Shown here piece by piece: positions 21,719 to 32,339 of a stretch of 64,000 nt of DNA (position 1 is the stretch's first letter; each line of letters opens with the position of its first letter). The stretch covers positions 3,371,001 through 3,435,000 of the forward strand of contig NC_092670.1 of assembly GCF_964355755.1 (NCBI RefSeq), given 5' to 3'. A model generated the notes under the pieces. It was not told the origin of the DNA. It saw nothing but the letters and a program-made list of their open reading frames with translations, and ran no database searches. Origin of the DNA: Antedon mediterranea. Its lineage: Eukaryota; Echinodermata; Crinoidea; Comatulida; Antedonidae. The position numbers were made by a program, and so were the translations under genes.

Positions 21719-21863
21719 GGTTAAATATAAGATTTGAAATTCCCGAGGGAATGATATTAAGTTCGAGGGAATATATATTTCCCGAAGCGCCAGCTGAGGG
21801 AAATATATATTCCCCGAGAACTTAATATCATTCCCGAGGGGATGTCAAATCTTATATTTAACC
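21719..21863. repeat. Hairpin (fold-back) element, about 65-bp arms
   Basis: Arms start GGTTAAATATAAGATTTGA on both strands and run to TATATATTTCCC, with a 14-nt loop (GAAGCGCCAGCTGA) and a few mismatches. The arms include AATGATATTAAGTTC and TTCCCGAGG blocks. Confidence 0.9.
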
Positions 21864-22327
21864 GATATAAAAGGATGATATCTGTTATATTATATAGCCA
21901 AGAACAAGTCTGCTGGGTTGGGTGAAGCTAGGCTAGGCCTCATTTAGTATTTGTATTGTATTTAAACAAGCCTGCCGAGACACCTTACCTTGCGAAGAAT
22001 AATATACAGATAATTACTAATTAATGATTCATTGGCAATAAAATATTCACTTAGGCCTAGGTCGTTTAAATTAACAGAAGAATTTCCATCAATAAGCCTA
22101 TTATTATTAATAATAATAATATTATAATCAGGTAGGCCGAATAAACAATTCGTCTTCTTCTCTTCGAGGAGCCGACTCACCGGATGTTCAGCGCGTACTA
22201 GTTACCGGGTTACTACCGTGAGTATTGACCAATCACAAACTGTGTTTCATCACATTTAGGGTGGACTAATAACAAATGAGGGCGCTATGTATGCATAGCT
22301 TAAATAGTTTAGAAGATTAGTTTCTTC
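21864..22327. other. No gene seen
   Basis: Intergenic DNA with a few TAGGCC motifs and an ATT/AAT run near 22.1 kb. Confidence 0.4.
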
Positions 22328-22410
22328 AAGCAAGTTCCGTGGCGCAGCGGTTGAAGCGTTTTCTTGTGATAGAGTGACAATTGCATCGCAAGTTCAAGAT
22401 CCAGTAGATG
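22328..22410 (+). repeat. tRNA-derived SINE head
   Basis: It has an A-box-like GTGGCGCAGCGGTTGAAGCG and, about 35 nt on, a B-box-like CAAGTTCAAGATCC. The sequence between does not make a proper tRNA. It is probably the 5' end of a tRNA-derived SINE. Confidence 0.55.
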
Positions 22411-23110
22411 ACTTTTGTTTATTTATCGGCAAACGCGAGTGTTGCACACGAAAATTACACAGTCAATATTACGTACTCGAGAATTTATATGATTAATGAC
22501 AGGGGACACGATAATTACGCGAAAATTACACAGTCAATATCATCGTTCATTTACAAGGCAATGTAAAAACAAAAAGAAAAGTATCAAAAAATAACATTTA
22601 AGTCTTAACTAAGAAGCGAATTATACAAGTAAAATGAAATTAGTAAAAACAAGGTAATCTTACATATCGAACAATACTTAACCTATATGATGGAGTTAAT
22701 GTTATTATCTATTTATTATCAGTATTATTAATATTTTCAAGTTTTAAGCGAATATATTATCATTATTATTACTAGAAAAAAAAAAATATATATATATATA
22801 TATATAATTGCTAATTGATTTATTATACTGTTATTATTAAAATAAATGCAACTTTTATATGATTATTTGTTCTTATTATATTTAATATTAATAGTTATTT
22901 GTAATTTAATTAAATGTGATACAATTTTTATTATACTATTTAGTCTTATTTTTAGTACTGTATTATTTATTTATTTTATTTAGATTTAGGTTACATTATA
23001 TAATTTTGAAGGAAAAAAAAAAAAAAAATATATATATAAAAATATAATATATTATTGAATTAGATAAATGGTAAAATAATGTTAGTAGATAATATGGTGG
23101 GCGGTAAATA
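22411..23110. other. Very AT-rich stretch with (TA)n run
   Basis: It contains an A-run and (TA)n near 22773-22806 and a second A-run/TA block near 23014-23040. No coding potential is seen. The right part may be 3' UTR of LINE copy D. Confidence 0.5.
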
Positions 23111-23118
23111 TTTATATA

Positions 23119-23492
23119 TTATATATTAAGTGTAGTCTTTCTATGTCTCCATGCAGCAGTTAAGTATTGTTTACAGTGATAGTCTACAATTTCACCGATT
23201 CTCTCAAATGGAAATTCTAAATAAAGGTCATCAAGTAAAATATGATGTTGGTATTCGATTGTACCACTTCTAAAATTCTCCCAGAATGTATCATAACCAC
23301 AATACAATAAATCCATTTTTAGTAAGTTAAAATGTGTTTCTCTTACATTTTTAAGGTTTGAATATTCAAGTAGAAAATGGTCTGTAGTTTCAATTAACTG
23401 ATTGTTGCATAGCTTGCAAAAACCAGTCTCATTTTTTGACCATGTATTTTTTCTACCTTCTAAATCAAGAGAGTTAGACCTCGCTTTAAACT
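23119..23492 (-). pseudogene. C-terminal zinc region of ORF2 (copy D)
   Basis: After a frameshift near 23.49 kb the protein continues with a KARSNSLDLEGRK-type segment, a Cys cluster near 23.41 kb (CKLC), and the final 65 codons ending in TAAWRHRKTTLNI. It is homologous in position to the cluster at the end of copies A and B. Confidence 0.65.
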
Positions 23493-25418
23493 TTAAACTA
23501 ATGGAAATTCAAAATTCACCATATCAAACATGTATGTCTCTGCTTTAGGTTCATGTTTATATTTCAAATATTCGGAGAGGGTAGACTTTGTTTTTGCACC
23601 TTCTAACCATTCCTTGATATTTTCTAGAGAGTTGGCATGTGTAAAACTCTTGAACCATTGACTTTCCGGATTTAAATTAAACTTATTTCCTAAATCAAAT
23701 TTACATAATAAATCTTTGATATGGTTAATCCACTTCCATTTCACCTTATCTTCTACATCCATTATAGATCTACATAGTAGTTTTTGCCACCTTTGGTCGT
23801 CCATATTTTTAATTCTGTTAAAATAGGACATCCTAAATTTATTTTGGATGGTGTAGAGTGTCTCCCATCCTAGGTCACCAATCAATGCCGCTTTCGCGAC
23901 GTTTCTTGGTGCCTTCAAAATAATTCTAGCCATTTGGTATTGTAAATTTTCTAACTTATTTAGTGAACCTTTAGAGTTACATAACCATATTGCAGAGGCG
24001 TAATTAATTGTTGGTAATCCTATCGTTCTCCATAAAAGATCATCATAGTATACCCTATTGAAATCATTCTGATTGTTTATAATAGAGGTAATATAGGCTA
24101 TTATCCTATTTCCCTTTTTGATTACTTCATTGATATTGTCAGAATCTGTATATGAACGTGATATTATTACACCAAGATATTTATACCTTTCTATTTCTGT
24201 GATATAATGATTACCAAGGCTCCATGTTCTATGTGTATTTACTCTTTGCCCTGTGACCAGCACATTTGATTTGTCAAAATTAAACTCTAATTTCCATGCT
24301 TGTGAATAATCACTTGCTACTTTAAGTAGTTTCACAAGTTCAGACTCATTGTCACCGATTAAAACCATGTCATCAGCAAAAAATAGTGCACCTATTTGTG
24401 TGCCATAGATTTGAACACCTAGTTTATGACTTTTGATTAGATTATTTAGTTCGTTAATGTAAATAGAAAAAAGAACTGGTGACAATGAACAGCCTTGTTT
24501 CACTCCTTCATTAATGCTAAACTTATCAGATTCTATGTCATTGAACAAAACTTTGCATTTAACATCATCGTATATATTTCTGAGTAAGTTAAGGAGTTTA
24601 CCACGGATACCAATTCTTTTGGCAGCCGTAATTAACCCTTGTCGCCAGACTGAATCAAAGGCTTTTTTAAAGTCCAAAAAGGCCAGAAATGTTTTTTTAC
24701 CCTCAGCACGCCTTGTGGCGATAATGCTTTTCAAGACAAAAATGTGGTCTTCACATCTTCTGTCTGTCCGAAAGCCCCCTTGGACTTCACCAAGGATGCC
24801 ATTTTCTTCTAAAAATTGAGAAATATTATATGCAATAATTCGATTAAAGATTTTTGAAACACATGAATTAAGTGTGATACCTCGATAATTATTGAGATCA
24901 CGTCGATCTCCTTTTTTAAATATTGGGATAATTATCCCTTCATTCCATTCATTCGGTATAGTTTCAGTTTGTATAATTCTGGTAAACAATTTTTGGAGTG
25001 ATAATGTGATTAGATTAGGCCTACCTCCGTTTTTTAACATTTCGTTTGTTATAGAGTCAATACCTGGACTTTTGTTATTTTTTGCCTTTGATATAGCATA
25101 AGCGACATCATCAAATGAAATATTTATATTATCTAAAATATGATCACAATGAATATCATTACTGTTACTATTATTATCGTGGGAAGAGTGGAGAATATCG
25201 TTACTGTTAGTTGTATTAAATTTTGCAATATTGCCAAAGTGTAATTTTAGCGAATTTTTCATATCGTCGTGGTCTGAAGAATATCTTGAAGTTCCTGGTA
25301 TTAGGATAGAATCAACATTTTGTTTCTGTCGTTTGCCTTTGAGTTCATTCCAAAATTCCTTAGATTGAGGCCCTCCTTTATCCATAATTTTTGAGCAATT
25401 TGATATTTTCTTTTGCAT
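23493..25418 (-). CDS. Reverse transcriptase domain of LINE copy D
   Basis: The 641-codon open segment has all RT blocks: NKSPGIDSITNEML (about residue 115), IIPIFKKGDRRDLNNYRGI (about 163), GGFRTDRRCEDH (about 214), motif A FLDFKKAFDSVW (about 247), VKQGCSLSPVLFSIYINEL (about 306) and motif C FFADDMVLIG (about 346), then the thumb with YKYLGVIIS. The C-terminal half has the GDLGW and RWQKLL landmarks. The true start lies upstream in another frame. It is the reference that shows what copy A has lost. Confidence 0.85.
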   Translation of the reverse strand: MQKKISNCSKIMDKGGPQSKEFWNELKGKRQKQNVDSILIPGTSRYSSDHDDMKNSLKLHFGNIAKFNTTNSNDILHSSHDNNSNSNDIHCDHILDNINISFDDVAYAISKAKNNKSPGIDSITNEMLKNGGRPNLITLSLQKLFTRIIQTETIPNEWNEGIIIPIFKKGDRRDLNNYRGITLNSCVSKIFNRIIAYNISQFLEENGILGEVQGGFRTDRRCEDHIFVLKSIIATRRAEGKKTFLAFLDFKKAFDSVWRQGLITAAKRIGIRGKLLNLLRNIYDDVKCKVLFNDIESDKFSINEGVKQGCSLSPVLFSIYINELNNLIKSHKLGVQIYGTQIGALFFADDMVLIGDNESELVKLLKVASDYSQAWKLEFNFDKSNVLVTGQRVNTHRTWSLGNHYITEIERYKYLGVIISRSYTDSDNINEVIKKGNRIIAYITSIINNQNDFNRVYYDDLLWRTIGLPTINYASAIWLCNSKGSLNKLENLQYQMARIILKAPRNVAKAALIGDLGWETLYTIQNKFRMSYFNRIKNMDDQRWQKLLCRSIMDVEDKVKWKWINHIKDLLCKFDLGNKFNLNPESQWFKSFTHANSLENIKEWLEGAKTKSTLSEYLKYKHEPKAETYMFDMVNFEFPLV

Positions 25419-25690
25419 AATTTTGCGTTTAAAAAGTGATTTACAGAATTTCCGCTTCTCTTGGTATGTTTCCCATAGAGAATTACAATAATTGATATCA
25501 AAGTCAATATTATGTTTATTCTTTGAATATAATCTATGTGCTCGACACGATTGTCTACGTTGATTTATAGCATATTTTGTTTCTTTATCAAACCATATCT
25601 TTTTGTTTGATCTCGTTTTCTTATAGCCTATTGTATTCTCTGCAACTAGCGTAACTTTGTTTTTCCACTCTACCCAAGCATCGTTCGCAT

Positions 25691-26518
25691 CTAAACGACT
25701 AGGGTCCCAATCTTTAAAGTCGTAGTTAATTGAACTACTAAAATCACTCCAATCTTTAGGGATATTCCAATGTTTTGTGTTAGTTTTGTCACCTTACTGG
25801 TTTTACAAATATTATTCTCTATTAGTGTGATTACAAGCATGTTATGATCACTTCCATAATTATACAGTCCAAATTCATCAATAAACAATTCTTTTGTTAC
25901 TTCATAGGTTTCTTGTGAAACAATGGCGTAATCTAGTATGCTGGCTTGGTTCTTTTGTACCCAAGTTAAAGTACCAGCACATTTGTCAGAGGCGTTAAGC
26001 ATAGTTAATTCACCATTATTACAAAGGTCAATCAACCCTTGACCATTATAATTAGTAATAGGATCTCCCCCTTTAATCGTGTTACCTACTTTACCATTAA
26101 AATCCCCAAGGATAATGATTTTGGCATCTTCATTATTACCTTTAATTATAAAAATTTCCGAAAGCAGAGCTGTATACAATTCATCGGTTAGGCATTTATC
26201 AGACCCTTCACATGGGAAGTAACACACTGCAACATGGTATATAAAGTCTGAGTTACTTCCAAATTGTACTTTTGTCCAACACCTTTCTAAGTCATCTGAT
26301 TGTGAATTTAAAAGATCATTTTCCAAAATTTTAATATTTTTATTTATAAGCAATCCAATTCCCCCTTGTGATTTTTTGGCACCTTTTTGTCTGTTTTTTC
26401 CAATCCAATTGTAATTTGTAATATCTATGACTTCATCATTATTTAGAAAAGTTTCAACCATTCCAAAGATATCAAATTTTTGTTGTTGGATTATATCCTC
26501 TAATATTATGAAAGGCAA
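25691..26518 (-). pseudogene. APE-type endonuclease of LINE copy D
   Basis: The frame shows FGMVETFLNNDE (catalytic Glu), GGIGLLI, ILGDFNGKVG (Asp/Asn block) and YGSDHNML (terminal Asp-His). This is the complete order of an APE endonuclease except the first Asn block, which is in another frame just upstream (about 26.52-26.56 kb: NIKIAFHN). The last 40 codons are out of frame, so coding continues in a second frame. It matches copy A (10.6-9.7 kb) block by block. Confidence 0.8.
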
Positions 26519-26817
26519 TTTTGATGTTTGAATTCAATTTTGAAGATTTATTTTTCCCTCTTCTAACTCTTTTTCGTTTTATGGGTGAACTAGTGTAATA
26601 ACTCAACAGTTGAATCTTTAAACAAATACAGTGATATATAGAAATAATGAATGTTTATGAGTTGGATTGTGAGAATAATTCATGAATTGAAAAATTGACT
26701 GCTCTATTTTTAACAAGGCAGGGCCGAGATAAAATGACCAGGCAATTTTTCATCAAATACAAAGCATTCATGATTTGTATTATAACAAGATTGAAAGAAT
26801 ACAATTGTGCATGTTAT

Positions 26818-28146
26818 CAGGGGCGCAGCCAGTGGGGGGGTCACGGGGGTCCTGACCCCCCCTTTTTTTTAGAAAAAATAAATAAAAACATGAGACAACA
26901 ATACAGATCAAATCATCCTGGAGATACTGTGGAAGATTACTACCGCCGAGCAGTATTACCAAATCAACTTCTTGATCATTATAAAACCGAGTTAAAAACC
27001 CGTTTTTCTGCCGATAACAGGCCATGCTTTAAAATATTTGGCGTAGCACCCGAGACGTCTAAGTGTAATGTTGAAGAAGTCTTCAAGGAACTTGAATTTG
27101 GTACGATGATCTGCCAAGACACGAACATCTTCATTCCGAGCTTCAGTGATGGAAGCGACTGTGTAAAATTAGCGGATCCAGATGTGTTCTCGAATGTGCG
27201 TGCACTTCTTCTAATCGCGTAGGCCTATGCCCGTAACGTCTGCTGAAGCTGCTGAGCGGAGTTTTTCGACTTTGTGGAGAACGAAAACCTGTTTGCGAAA
27301 TCACATGTCTTATGAGCAGCTTTCGGGATTGTGCCTCATGAACATACACTTGAACATGAACATTAATACAGAGAATGTCATTCGCGAATTCTGTCTCCAA
27401 GCCAAGAAGAATGTTCCAAACTTATGTTTAAAGATGCATCACGCGATGTCTAGAGCGCCGTTATAGTAACTAACGTAAAATGTATGATAATAATTTAGAA
27501 GTTAGTTATTACAATTATGTATAAGTTATCACCTATACTATACATTCGAACAAAATAGGTATATTTTTAAACAAAATATTGTATGTACTGGGTATGATAA
27601 GCGTCTCACATACACACGGAGCCAAGATAGCTTCTTGGACTTGCACAGTGTATGAACTCTAACCTTACGGTTCTCATTTAATAATATCACTCCATGCTAT
27701 CATTCTAATTTCTTTTTTCAAACTTTTGCAACTCTACGTTCATTTCATGCAACTTTTGTATTGGTGAAAAGGGAGGAATTCAAATAATTCCTCCTCTGAG
27801 TTTACAGCCTCTCTACACCAAAATCAACAAACAAGCAAGAAAAAAAGTGTTTGTCTGTGGCAGCCTGGAATATAAAAATGTTCTGTAATGAAAATGAGAG
27901 TTGTTTTTTGTTTTCTTTGTTTCAGTTTATTAGTGTTAACATTGTCATATTTGTGTGTGCGTAAACTGATTCAAATGATCTAGATTGCGCTAGACCGCCA
28001 AAGCTTCCAGGGGGCTTCGCCCCCTGGACCCCAACCGGGGCCCTTGGCGGCCCCCTGTCCCCCAGCCCATGGTTGCTCGCTTCGCTCGCAAAATACTCAC
28101 ATATTTGGTTGACCCCCCCTTTAATTCTTTGCTGGCTGCGCCCCTG
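26818..28146 (+). mobile_element. hAT element remnant with CAGGGGCGCAGCCAG ends
   Basis: Inverted ends CAGGGGCGCAGCCAG (15 bp) are followed inside by poly-G/poly-C blocks (GGGGGGGTCA and GACCCCCCC). It contains the C-terminus of a hAT transposase in two frames. Only GTTAT is shared by the flanks directly outside (26813-26817 and 28147-28151), so the expected 8-bp duplication is not intact. Confidence 0.8.
26886..27466 (+). pseudogene. hAT transposase C-terminus with dimerisation domain
   Basis: The first part (to 27222) has YYRRAVLPNQLLDHY and LKTRFS, typical of the region before the hAT dimerisation domain. After a frameshift between 27216 and 27227 the second part reads PVTSAEAAERSFSTLWRTKT, then LRNHMSYEQLSGLCLMNIH, which is the hAT C-terminal dimerisation signature (S-A-E-R-x-F-S ... 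R-L-S-x-L-x-L-x-x-I-H). The catalytic DDE-type core and BED finger are missing. The fragment lies between the two hAT ends at 26818 and 28146. Confidence 0.85.
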
Positions 28147-28416
28147 GTTATTGTTATAATACAACATGACCTGGAAGGATAACCACTGTTTTGTAGAATC
28201 TTGCTCAATGTAGATATCCAAATCTATAAAAATAAAATTAAATCGATATTATTATTAATTTAAAAGAGAACAAATGAAGACAGTCTATACAATAATCCTC
28301 ACTGTCAAGTGACTAGCATTTAATCTAATTAGTTCTTCAATGCACATGCATTATTGTTTCAAAACCACCAGTTGTATACAAATCTATATTTCGATAGCAA
28401 ATTAGCAACAAGCAAT
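27467..28416. other. No further gene; GCTCGCTTCGCTCGC motif at 28075-28089
   Basis: The right half of the hAT remnant and AT-rich flank. The motif GCTCGCTTCGCTCGC at 28075-28089 is the same core as the loops of the hairpins at 15126 and 59128, here with only 4-bp TTGC/GCAA arms. Confidence 0.6.
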
Positions 28417-28495
28417 CAATAGAGAGAAATGGCGAACCGCGATGACGTCACTCAAATTTCACCGAGTGGGTCTCTCTCTCTTTCGAAGTGCCATA

Positions 28496-28822
28496 TCATG
28501 AGACTTTGGCGATCATGTTGTGCCACAATTCTCTGTCTATTGCCATATTCAGCAACTCCACTTCTTTGGTATTCTCGCCTCTATTCCGAATCCATTCAGC
28601 TATGCTGGCCAACCAGGTGACTCTCTTCCTCCCCCTGCTCCTTCTTCCGAGTGGGTATAGATTGTAAACAAACCATTCGCCACATGTTTTTGTATGGGAA
28701 ATTCCGATGGGTTGAGTTAAAAAAGTAGGTAGAAAAGAACGTTTAAAACACACATAATAGCAGTATCTTTTTTTTTTGCAACCCCTTAACAATTTTAATG
28801 TTATATGGGCAAATCTTAACAT
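28496..28822 (-). pseudogene. LINE ORF2 C-terminal scrap
   Basis: The C-terminal half reads GRRSRGRKRVTWLASIAEW, then ELLNMAIDRELWHNMIAKVS, the arginine-rich and DRxxWxxM signature found at the end of many LINE reverse transcriptases (a different family from copies A, B and D). The N-terminal half is not recognisable. It is a short dead fragment. Confidence 0.65.
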
Positions 28823-28869
28823 ATTTTATTTTAATTTGGATTGAATTAAGACGCGTTTTTGTTATATAC

Positions 28870-29130
28870 AGTACCCAGCTCTAGGCCCTACTAGATAGTT
28901 GGCCTGCTGTATATGCTGTAGGCCTAGTACCTCGAGTACTCGAGCCTAGCACGGATCAGGAATTATCGGTTATTATAATAATAATAATAATAATAATCAT
29001 AATAATAATAATAATATTGGAAATTCGTTATTGCATACTACTACTACTTTAGCTAGGGTGCTGCTAAGCCCCTCCTAGCTAGGTAGTAAGACTAAATAGA
29101 GCATCTCTAGTAGATGTAGGCCTAGCCTAG
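28870..29130. repeat. AAT microsatellite and TAGGCC-rich tract
   Basis: An (AAT)n run at about 28974-29015 with one CAT interruption lies within sequence rich in TAGGCC and CTAGCC. Confidence 0.85.
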
Positions 29131-29188
29131 CCTAGCATTAGTTTCAGCTTGACAACTGCCATTTTGTTATGTGGCTAGTGATGCTTCC

Positions 29189-30003
29189 GGGATATGACCG
29201 GTTGGGCCGCCGACAAGTTGAGCCGCCGGTAATTTCTATGAAACGCCCAGTGCGTCTTTTACGACATTTCGCGTAGTGATAGAGTGGTGTCCTAGTACAT
29301 AAGTTCATGGTCTTTAGGTTTATTGTGTCATGAAAATAAATAATAATTACATACTACAATTTTGTTGTAGTTGTACACAGCAAAGGAAAGTAGTCATATT
29401 TAATAATTTAATTGTTTTTAATCTTTCAAGGTAAAAATGCACTCCATAATATTTTTCTCGTGTGTATGCCTACCACGTAAAATCACGTTGTTTCTCATGA
29501 CTAATAGAGTATTGATATTCTTCGAATGAGGTTAAATAGTTATTATTTTTTATTTACTATCTTTTAATATCATATTTTATTGAATTTTACAATGTTAATA
29601 CACAAAATATTTTACTAAAAAACGGTGATTTTATGCAATTATTTTACCGAAAAATGGAGTTGGCCTTGTTCATACAACTGCCGCCGTCTGAGGGGGCAAC
29701 ATGTTTACGTCATTTTTGGCTAAAAACGATCATTTTCGGTCATGTTTTAGGCCTTATATTTTGGAATCTACCAAGTCAGATATTCATAATTATTTCTCTT
29801 TAATTATAATATTTAATAATATATACTAAAAACCGTGATATATAAACTTTGGAATATACATCGTTATATCTAATAAGTAATATAAATAGAACTTCTATTA
29901 AATAGAAACGAGCACCGGCGAAAGTAAGCATTTGGCGTTTCATAGAAAATAACGTTTTTCTGGCGGCGGCTCAACTTGTCGGCGGCTCAACTTGGCCTAA
30001 TCC
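29189..30003. mobile_element. Non-autonomous element with repeated 16-bp units in its TIRs and an 8-bp duplication
   Basis: Flanked by ATGCTTCC at 29181-29188 and 30004-30011. The inverted ends (GGGATATGAC and GGATTAGGCC) run into GTTGAGCCGCCGACAAGTTG-type tandem 16-bp units and then TTCTATGAAACGCC, all inverted between the two ends. There is no coding sequence. The 8-bp duplication fits hAT or P superfamilies. Confidence 0.8.
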
Positions 30004-30976
30004 ATGCTTCCTTCCTGCAGGGGGCTATCGCCAGTAATGAATACTTGATAATACTATAGGCCTAGTCTAATGTAGACCTACAGATATGAGATATTTTTAG
30101 GAATATGATTGTGAATGATGGATGACTTTTATACATAACAAGAATTATGAGCGTTACAGCAACAACATTGGTTAGACGACGCCATGATTCACGTGTATAA
30201 ACATAGGAAATGTGCCGCCCTCAACGGTTTGTTATGATTTTATACCCACTCGGATTTTAGACGCCGGTTCGCCATTTCTCTCTATTGGTGGTATGTCACA
30301 CTCAAATCAGTCCTTTGTCCAGGCCTGTCATTATAATTGGTTCAGAAAAAAAATGATCATAATGTATATCTTAATCAAAAAAGGACCAAATACAGTAGGC
30401 ATTATAGAAAAATACAGGATTATATTGTTATTTTAGTACTATAAATTCAGTCTTTTTTATCCTCTTAATTTTAGCTGTAATAATAGTTTTGTGTAAATTT
30501 TGTTTTTGAGGTTACAATCATCTCCGTAAGGATGAAACGACAATTAAATTGTATTATTGTAAACAACTCTAAAGTAGGTATACATTATTAATGTATACAG
30601 TATTACAATTAGGTTATGTATTTCATTCTGGAACTAGGCAGCCTTCATCCAGCTTCGCCTTCTTTGTAGTACCACCAGCATGGTCTGTTGCACTCAGTTG
30701 GACAAACAAACTGTTTCTGAAAATTGTATGATGGTGTGGCAAACCATTTGCAATGTAGGCCTACCATAATTTGTTATTGTGACATCCACAAATTTTACAT
30801 GGACCACCTTTCCGCAAAGGGTGTGTTGCAATACAATTACTTATTTTAGGCATTACTTACCTTTTTAATTTAGCATTTTCAGTTGGTAATTTTGAATACA
30901 GATCTTCTTGCCACTCACTGGAAGGAATAGAATATTTATAGAGATAATACTAAAAGAATAGAATAACAGAATAATT

Positions 30977-32303
30977 GGGTGTGTCGAAAGCGAAGACCTC
31001 GAAAGCGAAGAACGAAGACCGAAGACCTCGATTGCGAAGACCCTACGAAATGGTAGTGTGCACAAAATCTGACCAAAATCATACAAAATCGTGATAACAC
31101 CTTGAATTTACAGATTCTAAAAAAAGATTTCGATTTTAATCGTTATGTTATCAAAAAACATGACTTTATCTATGAACAAGCTCACGCGTTTTCGCCAATT
31201 GAGTTAATATGTGATATGGTTTACGAACAAACACATCGCGCTATTTGCAAGGCGACGGACGCACAAGATGGACACGCACACTGTAGAATTGAATTGAATG
31301 CAATATTAATTAATACAGTATTACTACGGTTCCGATAACTTTATGTCACACGTCGCCTACAATTTAAAACCATAGCCAATTGTATAGAAAAGTATAGAAA
31401 TAAACTACAGTAAGTAAATTGTAAGAAGTAAAGGATTGCGATAGGCATATTTAGGCTAATTTTAGAGCCTATATAAAAAGTGTCCTTATCATAGATTTTA
31501 CACTTGTTTTTAAAAATGTTATACGCGTGAGTACAACTTAGAGATCCTTTTTTTTCATTTAAATATGTTGATATATAATATTTATTATCTATAATATTTG
31601 CCTGTTGTCTAAATGTATGATTAAATACAATAAGATATTTATTTTCCTTTAGTCATTCTGTACAGTATTTTAAACTTTTACATTTTCCCCATTGTAGGCC
31701 TATACTACAGTAAACTATTGCTGATTTAATTATTCACCAGTTTAAAAATGTTTTTCTAATGTATTCATAATGGACAAATGATATTATCAGTATCGGTTAG
31801 TGTGGATTAGCCTAAATAGGCCTATCGCAATCCTTTACTTCTTACAATTTACTTACTGTAGTTTATTTCTATACTTTTCTATACAATTGGCTATGGTTTT
31901 AAATTGTAGGCGACGTGTGACATAAAGTTATCGGAACCGTAGTAATAATTAATTAATATTGCATTCAATTCAATGCTACAGTATGTGCGATGTCCTTCTT
32001 GTGCGTCCGTCGCCTTGCAAATAGCGCGATGTGTCTGTTCGTAAAACCATATCACATATTTTTTTTTAAAAAAGAGTTAAAACTCCATTGGCGAAAACGC
32101 GTAAGCTTGTTCATAGATAAAGTCATGTTTTTTGATAACATAACGATTAAAATCGAAATCTTTTTTTAGAATCTGTAAATTCAAGGTGTTATCACGATTT
32201 TGTATGATCTTGGTTGGATTTTGTGCACACTACCATTTCGTAGGGTCTTCACTTTCGAGGTCTTCGATCTTTGCTTTCGAGGTCTTCGCTTTCAACACAC
32301 CCC
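30977..32303. mobile_element. Fold-back element: ~490-bp inverted arms, 9-bp duplication
   Basis: Arms run from about 30977 to 31462 and from about 31806 to 32303, with a loop of about 340 bp. Flanked by AGAATAATT at 30968-30976 and 32304-32312. Ends are GGGTGTGTCGAAAGCGAAGA and the complement of GGGGTGTGTTGAAAGCG. Irregular CGAAAGCGAAGACC units are repeated in the outermost 60 bp. No transposase is seen. Long TIRs with 9-bp duplications recall Mutator-like elements; the assignment is tentative. Confidence 0.85.
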
Positions 32304-32339
32304 AGAATAATTAATATATTAATTATTATTTATTTAGTG

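Larger units (their letters stand above)
23111..26610 (-). mobile_element. LINE copy D, endonuclease plus reverse transcriptase
   Basis: This is the longest ORF2 copy of the family on the minus strand. The endonuclease is at 25691-26560, the linker at about 25419-25690, the RT and thumb at 23493-25418, and the C-terminal zinc region at 23119-23492. It is 5' truncated near 26.6 kb (no ORF1). Frameshifts occur near 26.52, 25.78, 25.42 and 23.49 kb. The 3' end merges into AT-rich DNA. Confidence 0.85.
28417..30287. mobile_element. Composite bounded by 23-bp perfect inverted repeats
   Basis: CAATAGAGAGAAATGGCGAA(CCG) at 28417-28439 is repeated in inverse at 30265-30287. A block related to TCCGAGTGGGTATA is also found inverted (28647 and 30241). 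It holds a LINE scrap (28496-28822), an AAT microsatellite and the complete element at 29189-30003. A target duplication is not evident. It may be a DNA transposon or an inverted duplication. Confidence 0.6.

Noticed and set aside
26695-26890. N-terminal part of the 175-codon frame as hAT transposase
   Set aside because: The first 40 codons lie outside the hAT end at 26818 or in its G-rich TIR and have no transposase similarity.
28496-28620. Plus-strand frame at 28429-28620
   Set aside because: It is opposite to the recognisable minus-strand LINE scrap and has no features.
31102-31338. 78-codon frame in the fold-back arm
   Set aside because: The inverted second arm has the same sequence with stops and indels, and no domain is visible.
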